Source: Valencia hispanica
Taxonomy: Eukaryota; Chordata; Actinopteri; Cyprinodontiformes; Valenciidae
Assembly (NCBI GenBank): GCA_963556495.2
Contig: OY747713.1
Location: 50,935,828-50,999,827 of the forward strand
Length of the DNA: 64,000 nt
Reading direction: 5' to 3'
The notes under the pieces are model-generated. The model was not told the origin of the DNA. It ran no database searches and was given only the letters and a program-made list of their open reading frames with translations. Shown in pieces: positions 51,011-62,171 of this stretch. Position 1 is the stretch's first letter, and each line of letters starts with the position of its first letter. A program made the position numbers and the translations under genes.

Positions 51011-51949
51011 TTATGGTCTTAAATCAGATCATTTATTATAAAAGTTTTGTTCATGGATATGTTTTGTTTTAAACCATTCTATTGTTACCCTGGCTTTATG
51101 TTTAGGGTCGTTGTCCTGCTGGAAGGTGAACCTCCACCCCAGTCTCAAGTCTTTTGCAGACTCCAAGAGGTTTTCTTCCAAGATTGGCCTGTATTTGGCT
51201 CCATCCATCTTCCCATCAACTCTGACCAGCTTCCCTGTCCCTGCTGAAGGGAAGCACCCCCAGAGCATGATGCTGCCACCACCATATTTGACAGTGGGGA
51301 TGGTGTGTTCAGAGTGATGTGCAGTGTTAGTTTTCCGCCACACATAGCGTTTTGCATTTTGGCCAAAAAGTTCCATTTTGGTCTCATCTGACCAGAGCAC
51401 CTTCTTCCACATGTGTGCTGTGTCGCTTGAACAGTGCTACGTGGGATGTTCAAGGCTTGGGAAATCTTTTTGTAGCCTAAGCCTGCTTTAAATTTCTCAA
51501 TAACTTTATCCCTGACCTGTCTGGTGTGTTCTTTGGACTTCATGGTGTTGTTGCTCCCAACATTCTCTTAGACAACCTCTGAGGCCGTCACAGGGCAGCT
51601 GTATTTGTACTGACATTAGATTACACACACATGCACTCTATTTAGTCATTAGCACTTATCAGGCAATGTCTATGGGCAACTGACTGCACTCAGACCAAAG
51701 GGGGCTGAATAATTACGCACACCCCACTTTTCAGTTATTTATTTGTAAAAAATGTTTGGAATCATGTATGATTTTCGTTCCACTTCTCTCGTGTACACCA
51801 CTTTGTATTGGTCTTTCACGTGGAATTCCAATAAAATTGATTGATGTTTGTGGCTGTAATGTGACAAAATGTGGAAATGTTCAAGGGGGCCGAATACTTT
51901 TGCAAGCCACTGTATATTTACTTGTACTCCACGCTTTCATTCCAAGCTA

Positions 51950-52327
51950 CAAATGTCAGCCCGTCTGCACCAAATGGCCTGCATCAGAGCCAGGGACTTA
52001 AAAAGGCCCAACAACCTGATAAAAAAGGCTGGTTCTGTTCTTGGCACTACTATGAAACCACTGGAGATGATGATGCAAAGAATGATTCTTCATAAAATTA
52101 AAAAAAATTATGGACAACCCATGCTCTTCATGAGACTGTCATACAACAACAGAGTGTCTTCATTCGGAGGCTTCTACAGTCTCGCTGCAATAGAGACCTC
52201 TACAGGAAATCCTTCATGCCCACAGCCATCAATATCTACAACAACTCCTTAAAGAATTAATTATATGAGCTACAACAACACTTTATTTTCCTTTGAGATC
52301 AATAAAGTATTTTTTTATTGAATTGAT
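51950..52327 (+). pseudogene. CR1/Rex1-like LINE, 5'-truncated 3' end
   Basis: Reads ARDLKRPNNLIKKAGSVLGT, LEMMMQRMILHKI, then the GCAATAGAGACCTCTACAGG segment and the tail TTTCCTTTGAGATCAATAAA. This copy runs through the point where hAT copies 1 and 2 were inserted in its relatives and serves as the uninterrupted reference. Confidence 0.8.
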
Positions 52328-52782
52328 ATGGTCAGGGGTCTGAATTGTAATCTGTCAAAATAACAAGTGGCCTTTGGATTTTCCTTCATCGTTCTAAAAA
52401 TCAAGATGAATATGGAAAGTATTTGGTTAATGCAACCACTGTGTGCAGTGTATGCAATAGATCGCATACAAGCAGGGTGTCAGAATGGTAGATGTTTAAA
52501 ATTATTATCAAACCGCAGTCAAATTCTATCTAGTTGGCACATATTTGGATAGGTTTTTTGTGTGTTTCATTTTAATGAAAGACTAAATAAAACAGGAGTA
52601 ACGAGGCTATTTTTAAAATGTAAGGAGTAGAAAGAACATATAATTCCGTTAAATTGTAAGGAGTAGAAGGGAAAAGTAGGCCAATATATAATTACTCCAG
52701 TGAAGCATAAATACCCAAAATTTCTACTTAAGTAAGGTAACGAAGTATTTGCACTTCGTTACTTGACACCTTTGCTAATGAG

Positions 52783-53399
52783 ACAGGTGGGAATTGTGTC
52801 ATAGGTCTAGGAAGATGTTGATGTACACAGTTAAAGTGGAAAAGACAACACGATTTAAGGGATTCTAACAATTCTTTTCTTATACTCAACCAAACAGACA
52901 GCTATAACACCTGTTTGTCTGTGTCTAAAAACAAACAGTAAATTGAATTTCATTTAAATTAATTTTCTTTTAAAGTGCCTTGAGATATGTGTTGTGAATT
53001 GGCGCTATATAAATACACTGAATTGGATTGAATTGGACAGGACTGCGCATTTTGCTAATCAACCTTCATTCAGTGTAAACCACACAAACAACTCCAAAAA
53101 ACAAGAAAAAATTTTAGGATTCAGTGATTGTGAGCTGGGAATGTGAGTGTGTTTGTGTCTCAGTACCTCTTTGGATGGTGTGACTGGCAGGAGCTGCACT
53201 GGGTGTATTTCATCAGCCTCATTAGTGATACACCATAAAAGGGGAGTGGTTCCCTGAGACTGATGCCAGATGGTTCACTCATGTAGAGTGGTAACAGGCC
53301 GATCTCTTGACTATGCTCAATGTCTTTAAAAGAAGATCACTTTTCCCTAAAAAGTAATACTACAGCACCTTCCTTGTCCTCTTCGTAAATTCTTGCTCT
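52783..53399. other. Unassigned DNA with an L2 tail
   Basis: A short L2 tail lies at about 52970-53037 (GTGCCTTGAGATATGTGTTG, GGCGCTATATAAATACACTG). No gene otherwise. Confidence 0.5.
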
Positions 53400-54622
53400 G
53401 GATTTTCTGTTGGGGTCCATTTTTGACAAATGAATGGAGCAAACTGTTGGATGGCTTGAAGCCATTTTCCCAGATGGACTGAGCAGACCGCATTTCCCAG
53501 CATTCATAGTGGTGACCCCAACACACTCCCATTGGTCTGTGACCACCCATGTTGATATCAACGATGACATCACGGCCAAAGGGCTATAAGAAGGGTGGTG
53601 GCGGCCATTTCAAATTGTTCTCAGCAGAAACTTTTGCTACACAGAGGAAAACTGTCTTTTGTTCTGACCAGCTGAACCGGGGAGAACTTTCATCTCAAAG
53701 CTTCAAAGTGCTCATTGCTGTTTGTGTATCTAGCTTGGGTTATATCAGGGCTGTTCCAAGACATATAGTTACGACGTCAACTTGCAAGCCGTCCAGCCTG
53801 CAGTTGGGACACACGGTCCTAAAAATCCTGCACAGGTCCTAACTCTCCTTTTCTTGCTCAACTACGGACACATTTTTCTCCCCTCTTCGTGCACTGGACC
53901 TCCCTCAAAGCCAAGTAGGACTGAACTGGTTCATCCAACGTAATCTTGGGCAGATAAATAGAGAAATTAGAGTTCTTATTGAGTTAGATCTCATTCATGG
54001 TTGGTTTAAAGTGTTTTTAAGCCCTGAGCTTGTTGGCTCATTTAGCGTTGCTGCACGCATAAGTTTGAGCTGTATTTGCTGTGTTTTAAACTGGTTTTTA
54101 TCCTGAGCGGATCCCACACTTTCTTTCTCTCTCTTTCTTGCTCTCTGATCACCTGGTTGGCAGAGTCGGGCTCGGTCCGACCTGCTATAGCTGGTCTGTT
54201 AGCTGAAAGGTTAACTCCAGTGTTCCAGTGTATGTTAGTTAAAGCTTTGGCCATCCATGTGGACAGTACACAAAGTGTGCCAAAGCTAGTTTTATGGCCT
54301 TTTGTCTCCTTACACTCCAGGTGCTGTACTCCATCTTGGCCAGAGCTAAGTTTATGGCCCTTTATGGCTATCTCTACCTGACCCCCCTGGAGTGAGGGCC
54401 ACCCCCCTTTCTGAAAAAAAACCTCAGCTGTCTGTTTGTCCATGATCCACTTTGTGTTAATTGTGTTTCATTTTCACATATTATTGTTTTCTAAGATCTA
54501 GTATTTAGTTGCATGCTTTAGAATAGATGGGAACTATTGACAAAATGTTTTGGCTGTAAGGTTGATCTATTTTCTTAATAAATTCCCCTTAGCTTAAAGA
54601 GAAGTTGTCTGTGATTACTTGG
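53400..54622 (+). repeat. Arm 1 of a 2.8-kb inverted duplication
   Basis: Pairs with 54873-56190 reversed, from CTGTTGGGGTCCATTTTT at the outside to GATTACTTGG at the inside. It contains a TATA-like GGGCTATAAGAAG at 53580-53592 and AATAAA near 54577, in the order expected for an LTR (U3, then R with a polyadenylation signal). The ORFs inside (97 and 101 codons) have no motif. Confidence 0.8.
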
Positions 54623-54872
54623 TGTAGCTGTGCCACAGATAGGTAGGATTTGGCTATGAATAATTGCTCAGGGCAATTATTAATAAGATTAATAATTTTA
54701 TGTAAAAAGTACCAAGTTTAGGGGCACCACTTGGTGGATTCCAGGAATATCAATAGCCAAATTGTTCAGTCTCAGTTTATGTTTATGATTACCTGCCTGA
54801 TAAGGCTGAGATAATTAAACAATAGATGAAGGAATAAGTTCTTACGCTGTGGACATTAATTGTACGCATTAC
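54623..54872. repeat. Spacer of the inverted duplication; copy B of the ~215-bp repeat
   Basis: TGTGCCACAGAT to AATAAGTTCTT matches 11813-12034. On the minus strand it contains AAGTGGTGCCCCTAAACTTG. The right 25 bp (ACATTAATTGTACGCATTAC) recur inverted just outside arm 2. Confidence 0.75.
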
Positions 54873-56190
54873 TCCAAGTAATCCCAGACAACTTCTTTTT
54901 AAGATAAGGGGAATTTATTAAGAAAATAGATTAACCTTACAACCAAAAGATTGTCAATAATTCCCATCTATTCTAAAACATGCAACTAACTACTACAGAT
55001 CTTAGAAAACAATAATATGTGAGACACAATTAACACACACAAACAGACAGCTCCCCCTTTCGCAGGGGAGGGGAGGTGAGGTGGCTCACTCCAGGGGACT
55101 CAAGTCACAGATAGTATAAGGGGACAAAGGGCCATAAAACTTAGCTCTGTGCTAAGGTAGCGAGCAGCACAAGTAAGGAGACAAAGGACCATAAAACTTA
55201 GCTCTGGCTATAATGGACAGAGCACATGGAGTGAAGCGTCCATGTGGAAGGCCTCTGCTTTAGCTAACAGAGTAAGGAAAAATTGAAATGACTTCTTGTT
55301 AAGTGCCTTGAGATGACATCTGTTGTGAATTGGCGCTATATAAATAAACTGAATTGAATTGAATTGAAATTGAGTAAACCTTTCAGTTAACAGACCAGCT
55401 ATAGCAGGTCGGACCGAGTCCGACTCTGCCGACCAGGTGATCAGAGAGCGTGAGACAGAGCGAGGAAAAGATAGGAAGGAAAAACAAGGAAAGAGTGGGA
55501 TCCACTTAGGATAAAACTGTTTCAAACACAGCAAATACAGCTCAAATTCATGCATGCAAAGAAACACTTTAAACCAACAACGAACAAGATCTAACTCGTT
55601 AAAATTCTATTTTCTCTATTTATCTCCGCCCAGACACAAGATTAGCATAAATGAACCGGTTCAGTCCTACTTAAGTTGAGGGAAGTATGGTCCAGGGAGG
55701 AGAGCAAAATGTTTCCGTAGTTGAGCAAGAAAAAGAAGAGTTATAAACCTGTGCAGGATTTTTAGGACTTTGTGTCCCAACTGCAGGCCAGTGGCTTGCA
55801 GGTCGATGTCGTAATGAACTGTATTGAAACAGTTCTGATATAGCTCAAACTGGCTACACAAACAGGATGAGCACTTCGAAGCGTTGAAATTAGAGTTATT
55901 CCCGGTCCAGCGGGTCAGAACAAAAGAGAATCTTCACTGGTGAGATTTCCTCTGTATGCCAGGAGTTTCTGCTGAGAACAATTTGAAATTGCTGCCACTA
56001 CCACTCTTATAGCCCTTTGGCCGTGATGTTATCGTTGATGTCACAATTGGTGGCCACGGACCAATAGAAGTGTGTTGGGGGTCAACGGTAGGATTGCTGG
56101 GAAATGTGGTCTGCTCAGTCCATCTTTGAAATGGCTTCCAGCCATCCAAAAGTCAGTTCATCTTATGAAAAATCGAGCCCAACAGCGTAA
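54873..56190 (-). repeat. Arm 2 of the inverted duplication
   Basis: Reverse complement of arm 1 with scattered substitutions and small indels. It also contains a 5'-truncated L2 tail at about 55280-55375 that arm 1 lacks, so the tail was inserted after the duplication. Confidence 0.8.
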
Positions 56191-56227
56191 TGCGTACAAT
56201 TAGTGTTCACGGCGTGTGAATTTATAA

Positions 56228-56541
56228 TAATAATAATGGCTTGCATTTATATAGTGCTTTTCAAGACTCTCAAAGCGCTTAACAACTCTATTATTCATTC
56301 ACTCTCACATTTACACACTGGTGGAAGCAAGCTATGATTATAGCCACAGCTGCCCTGGGGCAGACTGACAGAAGCAAGGCTGCCATATTGCGCCATTGGC
56401 CCTTCTGGCCAGCACCAGTAGGCAAGGTAGGTGAAGTGTCTTCCCCAAGGACACAACGACATGTAGCAGGTGGAAGCTGGAATCAAGCCCACAATTTCTG
56501 GGTTGCAGGCTGACAACTCTAACACTGAGCTACAGCCGCCC
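56228..56541 (-). mobile_element. tRNA-derived SINE with an L2-type tail
   Basis: Minus strand starts GGGCGGCTGTAGCTCAGTGT; TAGCTCAGTGT is a good A box, and GGGCTTGATTCC about 45 bp later is a B box, so an internal pol III promoter is recognisable. The body continues to GCACTATATAAATGCAAGCC and an (ATT)n tail, the kind shared with partner LINEs. Confidence 0.8.
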
Positions 56542-56721
56542 TTCAAGAAGAGAATGGATGTCTGGTCTTCTAATACAGAAGTGGTGTCCCAAATATTAAT
56601 AGATAAAACTTGAACCTCATGATGTTCAAGTTTGATGCATCAATAAATATATTAATATTAAATTATTGCTCATAATTATTGATGTTTATGTAAACCCGAC
56701 AAGAATTTGCTCACTATGTGT

Positions 56722-57159
56722 CACAACACTTTCCTCCTCCTCAATTCCTTGTTCCAGATGGAGTCCTCAGTGTTCTGTTAATTTCCTGGATTCTCTCTGT
56801 TTAGCCTCTTTGCCGCTCCTCCCAGGAGCCCCCAGTAACACTCATCTGTTCTCCCCTGCAGCCAATCTCCAGCCTGTCCACCCTACAATGCCGCTTCACC
56901 TACAGTAAGGAGACACCAGATCAAAACATCTAGTAAACCACCACCTCAGACTTCTTCATCATAAACTCATCTTCGAAAATAAAACCTCAGTGCAAAGAAT
57001 TAATCACTTACCTTTTCTCTTCAGTCCAGTCACCCCATATGGATCCTACTACCAACGACATCTCCATCCCGATTCTACATCATTTCAATAAACCTTTTAA
57101 AACTGTTTCTCATTGTCTGTGGTTCCTGCCAGATTCCGTCTCTGCTATACATCATGACA
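56722..57159 (+). repeat. LTR-like segment (possible solo LTR of a Ty3/gypsy element)
   Basis: Begins TGTCACAACAC and ends CATGACA, and has AATAAACC near its end. It shares the end motif with 16331-17110. No target duplication was found at these borders, so they are provisional. Confidence 0.4.
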
Positions 57160-58276
57160 AAACATTTTGATTAAACGTACCTTGGTGTTGCCCGAGAAAG
57201 GAGTGTAAACCAGGACCTCAGGAGAAAACTAAAGAGTGAGTGCTGCTCCAAGTGGATAAGAAGCAAATGTTATTTGTTTACTCTTCCTCCTTTGGGAGTT
57301 AAATAATGAAGACAACTCCCAAATCATCCACAAGGTGCAGGAGCACCACATACTGGATTAGAGTGGTGGCGGTCCACGTGGTAGATACCAGTCATCACTC
57401 AAAAGGTGAGTTTTATTTCCTATTGGCAAACATAATGGAAATGGAGTAAATTTGTAAAGTAAACCCAAAACAAAAACAACAGATGCTTTGAAGATGCTGG
57501 TTGAACCTGGTAAGATGTCTTTATCCACAGCGGTTTGAAAGTCAGAGAGGAAGAAGCCAGTACTCTAAAAGAAACACTAAAAGTCAAATTATAGTTTGCA
57601 AAGGCACTGAAAGTTATAAACTTAAGTTTTGGACACACGTCCTGTAATGTAATGAAACTTAAACTAATGTGTGTTAAGAATACTCATTGATACATTTAAA
57701 GAAAATAAAACCAAATTAGTTACAAATGAACTTAGGAACAACTAAGTTAGTGTTCTGGAGTGGCCATCACAAAGCCCTGATCATAGTCCCTTTAAAATTG
57801 TGGGCAGAGATGAAAAGGTGTATTGTCAAGGAGATCAAAAGATTGTCATTTCAACTGTAATTTGCAATAACAGTTAGAACCTTAAAAATCAAATAACCTG
57901 AGATGTCAGTTAGACAACTTGGGTTCCAAAAATAAGGAGCAGGTTTGTAGTATGGCATATTGCAGAGCTTTGTAAATTTAATTAACCTTAATATATAAAT
58001 AAATATATAAACAACAGACAAAAACCTATAGAGTGATAAGTTGATATCTTCAGCTGGTTGGAGTGTCCTCAAGTGGTCTTGAACTTCCTTTATTTTGGGA
58101 AACAGTTTGAAATGGTCGTGATCCTCTTTATGGTATAACTTTTGTACTTTAGAATAATCACACCAGAACAAGAAGAACAATAATAATTTTAAAGACTAAA
58201 CTTGGTAACTGCATCCCTTTTGGTTACCAGCACTTTTTAAAGTTAGATCTTTTCCCGACGGCTTCATGTAGAAACC
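57160..58276. other. Unassigned stretch upstream of the L2 ORF
   Basis: It may contain the 5' UTR of the following L2. A part (about 57555-57640) resembles 63490-63575 in the same orientation. Short ORFs have no motif. Confidence 0.35.
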
Positions 58277-60172
58277 ATGTGTCCTATTTTAGTGATTTGT
58301 CTCAAAAATAATTTCCTATTGGCATATAGTTATGACTGTATGACTCACATTGATTTGCTTTGTCTCACAGAAACCTGGTTGCAGCAGGAGGATTATGTCA
58401 GTATAAATGAGTCAACTCCTTCCAGTCATTTAAATTTTCACATTCCTAGAAATACTGGGTGAGGAGGAGTTGCAACCATTTTTCGTTCTGATTTACTAAT
58501 TAGTCCCAGACCAATTGATAGCTACAGTTCTTTTGAACATCTAACCCTTAATTTTCCTCATCCAAGTTGCAAAACATTAAGACCATTTTTGTTTGTGGTT
58601 TTGTATCGTCCACCAGGCCCTCACTCTCAATTCTTGGATCAGATCTCACATTTTTTATCTGATTTAGTATTAAATACTGATAGGGTCATTATAGTGGGGG
58701 ACTTCAATATTCATGTGGATACTGAAAGTGATAGCCTAAATGCAGCCTTTAATGCTATTTTAGACTCAATTGGCTTTACTCAAAAAGTACAGGGATCAAT
58801 CCACTCGGGTAAACACACTTTGGACCTTGTACTGACATACGGTATTGAGTGTGAGGAAATAACAGTACAACCACATAACCCGGTCCTGTCTGACCACTTC
58901 TTGATAACTTTTGAATTTACTTTAACTGACCATCTTAAATCTGAAAGAAAATTTCATTATAGCAGAGCTTTATCAGACAATGCTGTAACAACTTTTAAAG
59001 AATCTGTTCCATTCTTACTTTCCTCAGTGTCTCAGAGTAAGACAGTGGATGGCATCAATTCTATCTCTAACCCTTCAGAAATTGATGGTCTGGTTCACAG
59101 CGTTACGTCCTCATTGTATTAGGCATTAGATAGTGTAGCCCCCTTAAAAAAGAAAGTGGCTAGCCATAGGAGGCTGACTCCTTGGTTTAACGCAGAGTTG
59201 CATACTTTAAAGCAGAATACTAGGATGTTGGAGAGAAAATGGCGCTCTACCCATCAAGAGGATTCTTATTTAACCTGTAATAACAGTCTACTGCTGTATA
59301 AAAAGACCCTCAGGGCTTATTTTTCATCATTAATAGAGGCGAATAAAAACAATCCTAGGTTTCTTTTTAGTACAGTTGCCAAACTTACACAGAGTCATAG
59401 CTCTGTTGAGCCAACTATTCCCCCAGCTCTTAGCAGTGATGATTTTATGGGATTCTTCATAAATAATATTAATTCTTTTAAAAATAAAATCATTGGCATC
59501 CTCCCAAACATGATTACTTCTTCCTCAGTAAATGAGGCAGCATCGGAAAGAACTGTAGAACCTCATTTGTGCTTAGGCTGTTTTGATTCAGTCGAGCTTT
59601 CGGAATCATCAAAAATATTAGCCTCATCTAAACCTTCAACTTGTATGTTGGACCCAATTCCAACCAAATTATTTAAAGAAGTGTTCCATTTGGTTCCTGG
59701 CCCCATTTTGGATATGATGAATCTATCCTTAGTAAACAGATACGTACCACAATAATTTAAAATAGCTGTAATTAAACCTTTACTCAAGAAACCTTCCCTT
59801 GATCAAGATGACTTGGTGAATTACAGACCTATATCTAACCTTCCTTTCTTATCCAAAATCCTTGAGAAAATTGTTGCTAATCAAGTCTGTGAGTATCTAA
59901 ACAGTAACGAGCTGTTTGAAGAGTTTCAGTCAGGTTTTAGAGCTCATCATAGCATTGAAACAGCACTGGTGAAGGTTACTAATGATATTCTCATGGCCTC
60001 AGATAATCGACTTGTGTCTGTTCTGGTTTTGTTAGATCTCAGTGCTGCTTTTGACACAGTCGATCATAATATTCTCTTAGAAAGGCTTGAACATGTTGCA
60101 GGGATCAAAGGAACAGCACTAGGCTGGTTTAAATCATATTTGTCTGACAGATTCCAGTTTGTTCATCTAAAT

Positions 60173-60398
60173 CACAGGTGTCAAACTCCAGTCCTCGAAG
60201 GCCGGTGTCCTGCATGATTTAGATGTGTTCCTGGTCCAACACACCTGAATCAAATAATTTAATTCCCCCCTCAGCATGCAGTTAGGTTCTATGGGGTCCT
60301 GTTGATGACCTAATAATTTGATTCAGGTGTGTTGGACCAGGAACACATCTAAATGTTGCAGGACACCGGCCCTCGAGGACTGGAGTTTGACACCCCTG
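60173..60398. mobile_element. hAT-type MITE (226 bp)
   Basis: Terminal repeats CAGGTGTCAAACTCCAGTCC / CAGGGGTGTCAAACTCCAGT extend about 40 bp, so most of it folds on itself. The exact 8-bp duplication ATCTAAAT is at 60165-60172 and 60399-60406. A known-looking abundant teleost hAT MITE. Insert plus duplication is 234 bp, a multiple of three. Confidence 0.95.
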
Positions 60399-60544
60399 AT
60401 CTAAATGATCAATCTTCTTCACTCTCAAGGGTTACTTGTGGAGTTCCACAGGGTTCTGTGCTTGGACCTATTCTTTTCACCATACATATGCTTCCAATTG
60501 GTAGAATCATTAGACAGCATGGGGTAAATTTCCACAGCTATGCA

Positions 60545-60733
60545 AATTGTAGATTTTCATAAAACTCTTGAAACGGGACAGCTACCAGAGAACTGTTACA
60601 CTTGGGGAGAAAAAAAATAAGTTCTAACTGAAGTTTGTGATTAGGTAAAGATAAAATAATTATATTATTGCTAACATAAAATCCAAATTAAACCTTGCAT
60701 GTTTTTGGCCAACAATGGGAAATAGAGGAATGG
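60545..60733. repeat. Copy B of the ~195-bp repeat, inside the L2 RT
   Basis: Reverse complement of 5866-6062. It is flanked by two ~80-bp copies of the same L2 RT segment (about 60463-60543 and 60736-60820), which differ from each other at about one position in ten. Confidence 0.75.
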
Positions 60734-62171
60734 TGACCTTGGACCAATTCTTTTCTCCATATATGTGCTCCCAATTGGTAGAATCATTAGACAGCATGGG
60801 ACACATTTCCACAGCTATGCCGATGATACACAACTATATTTATCCATAAATCCTGATGAACCCAGTCAGTTAGGTAGATTACAGGCATGTCTGGAAGACA
60901 AAAACATGGATGAATCTAAACTTTTTGCTTTTAAATTCTGACAAGACAGAAGTTGCTGTCTTTGGACCAGAAGTTCTAAAACAGAAACTGATTAGTCAAT
61001 CACTTCATCTGGATGGCATTAAATTGGCCCCCAGTAATAACGTAAAGAACCTCGGCGTTATTTTTGACCAAGACTTGACATTTAAATCCCATATTAAACA
61101 GGTTTCTAGGATTTCCTTGTTTCACCTCCGGAATATTGCTAAAATTAGAAACATCCTGTCCAGGAGTGATGCTGAGAAACTAGTCCATGCATTTGTTAAC
61201 TCAAGGCTGGACTACTGTAATTCTTTACTATCAGGTAGTCCACAAAATGCCATTAAAAGTTATTCATATGCTCCCAACAGAGCACTTCGCTCTCAGACTG
61301 CAGGTTTACTTGTAGTTCCTAGGATTTCTAAAAGTAGAATGGGAGGCAGATCTTTTAGTTATCAGGCTCCTCTCCTGTGGAACCAGCTCCCAGCTTTAGT
61401 CCATGAGGCAGACACTCTGTCTACTTTTAAGGCCAGGCTTAAAATTTTCCTTTTTGATAAAGCTTATAGTTAGAGTGGCTTAGGTCATCCTGAGCTAGCT
61501 CTGTTATGCTCTGCTGCTATAGGCTTAGACTGCTGGAGGACAGACTTACCAATTTTCTTCACTCTGCTACTTCCTTTTCTACTACTACTCTCCAGTTGTA
61601 TTACAGTACATTCTGCTATTTTGACTGTTAACTTTGTGTTCTCTCAGTGTTTTTCTCTCCATAGAAGATATACCTGGTCTGGTATCCTTCTTGGCTGCAA
61701 TGCCCTGTTGGACAGGGGCATCGACTGGGATGGTGCTCCCAGTGGCTGAACATCCACTGTGTCCTGTTATCAACTTTTTACTTTCTGTAACATAGAAAGT
61801 TCTCTTATATCGGATCTTCTGTTCCTTCTGTGTCTCTGCTCTGTCTTCTCAAACCCCCAGACGGTCGTGGCAGATGACCGCTCCTACTGAGCCTGGTTCT
61901 GTTGGAGGTTTCTTCCTGTTAAAGGGGAGTTTTTCCTCTCCACCGTCGCTACATGCTTGCTCAGTATGAGGGATTGCTGAAGGATTGCTGTGGTTGGAAA
62001 GTCTGCCCAACCTAATGCCAATGACTGACGCAATCTGCTGGGATTCCTTAAATAGGAAACTTTTAAACTGATTGGAATGTTTGTATAAATGACTTGAAAT
62101 GACTTTTTGAGATGCCTTGCCTTGAGATGACATCTGTTGAGAATTAGCGCTATATAAATAAACTGAATTGA

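Larger units (their letters stand above)
45558..51049 (-). mobile_element. L2-type LINE inserted in the Tc1, holding an IS630-like element
   Basis: The 3' tail on the plus strand begins (ATCAA)n at 45561-45583, then ACTTTATTTATAAAGCGCTT; the UTR runs to about 46036. The IS630-like element interrupts it there, and the ORF continues at 48305 to about 51010. The Tc1 transposase reading frame is cut at the insertion point. Target duplication is at most a few bases (CAT). Confidence 0.85.
45327..51543 (-). pseudogene. Tc1 transposase, split by L2 and frameshifted
   Basis: N-terminal HTH part (51543 on): MKSKEHTRQVRDKVIEKFKA, then NIPRSTVQ. A frameshift/deletion near 51425 follows. The catalytic part holds WSDETKMELFG (first Asp) and FQQDNDPKHKA (second Asp), running to about 51050, where the L2 interrupts. 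It resumes at 45557 with [17 protein letters not shown] (Glu) to the stop at 45327. The triad is of the DD34E kind, but the copy cannot make protein. Confidence 0.88.
45110..51912 (-). mobile_element. Tc1-type transposon with ~210-bp terminal inverted repeats, holding an L2
   Basis: Ends CAGTGGCTTGCAAAAGTATT on both sides, flanked by TA (45108-45109 and 51913-51914). The terminal repeats pair over about 210 bp, the IR/DR type. The transposase is on the minus strand, split by the L2 insertion at about 45558-51049. Without it the element is about 1.3 kb. Confidence 0.9.
40309..52774. mobile_element. hAT-type element expanded to 12.5 kb by nested insertions
   Basis: Left end CAGAGGTGTCAAAAGTA and, reverse complemented, right end CAAAGGTGTCAAGTAA form the terminal repeats. 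The interior next to each end (CAAGTAGAAGTATAGATACT; TTCTACTTAAGTAAGGTAAC) is the usual sub-terminal sequence of an abundant teleost hAT MITE. It is flanked by the 8-bp duplication TTAATGAG (40301-40308) / CTAATGAG (52775-52782), one mismatch. No hAT transposase was seen, so the bulk of the length is other elements inserted into it. Confidence 0.75.
58277..61473 (+). pseudogene. L2 ORF: endonuclease and reverse transcriptase
   Basis: One frame runs from 58277 to about 60543, broken only by stops at 58460, 59120 and 59753, where downstream homology continues in frame. Motifs: LCLTETWLQ, FVVLYRPPG, IIVGDFNIHVD, HTLDLVLTYG, SDHFLITF, then LDPIPTKLF, NYRPISNLPFLSKILEK, FQSGFRAHHSIETALV, LLDLSAAFDTVDHNIL, CGVPQGSVLGPILF. 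The box HSYADD is spoiled in the first repeat (HSYANC) but intact in a second copy near 60813-60830. The C-terminus (60910-61473) is in another frame and holds NVKNLGVIFDQDLTF, SRLDYCNSLLSG, FSYQAPLLWNQLPALV and FKARLKIFLF. Confidence 0.9.
58277..62171 (+). mobile_element. L2-type LINE with a MITE and a second insertion in its RT
   Basis: ORF, then the shared 3' UTR and tail GGCGCTATATAAATAAACTG at 62146-62165. It is longer and better preserved than the minus-strand L2 at 45558-51049. The 5' start is uncertain. Confidence 0.85.

Noticed and set aside
56295..56546. 83-codon ORF as a gene
   Set aside because: It is translation of a tRNA-derived SINE with clear A and B boxes.
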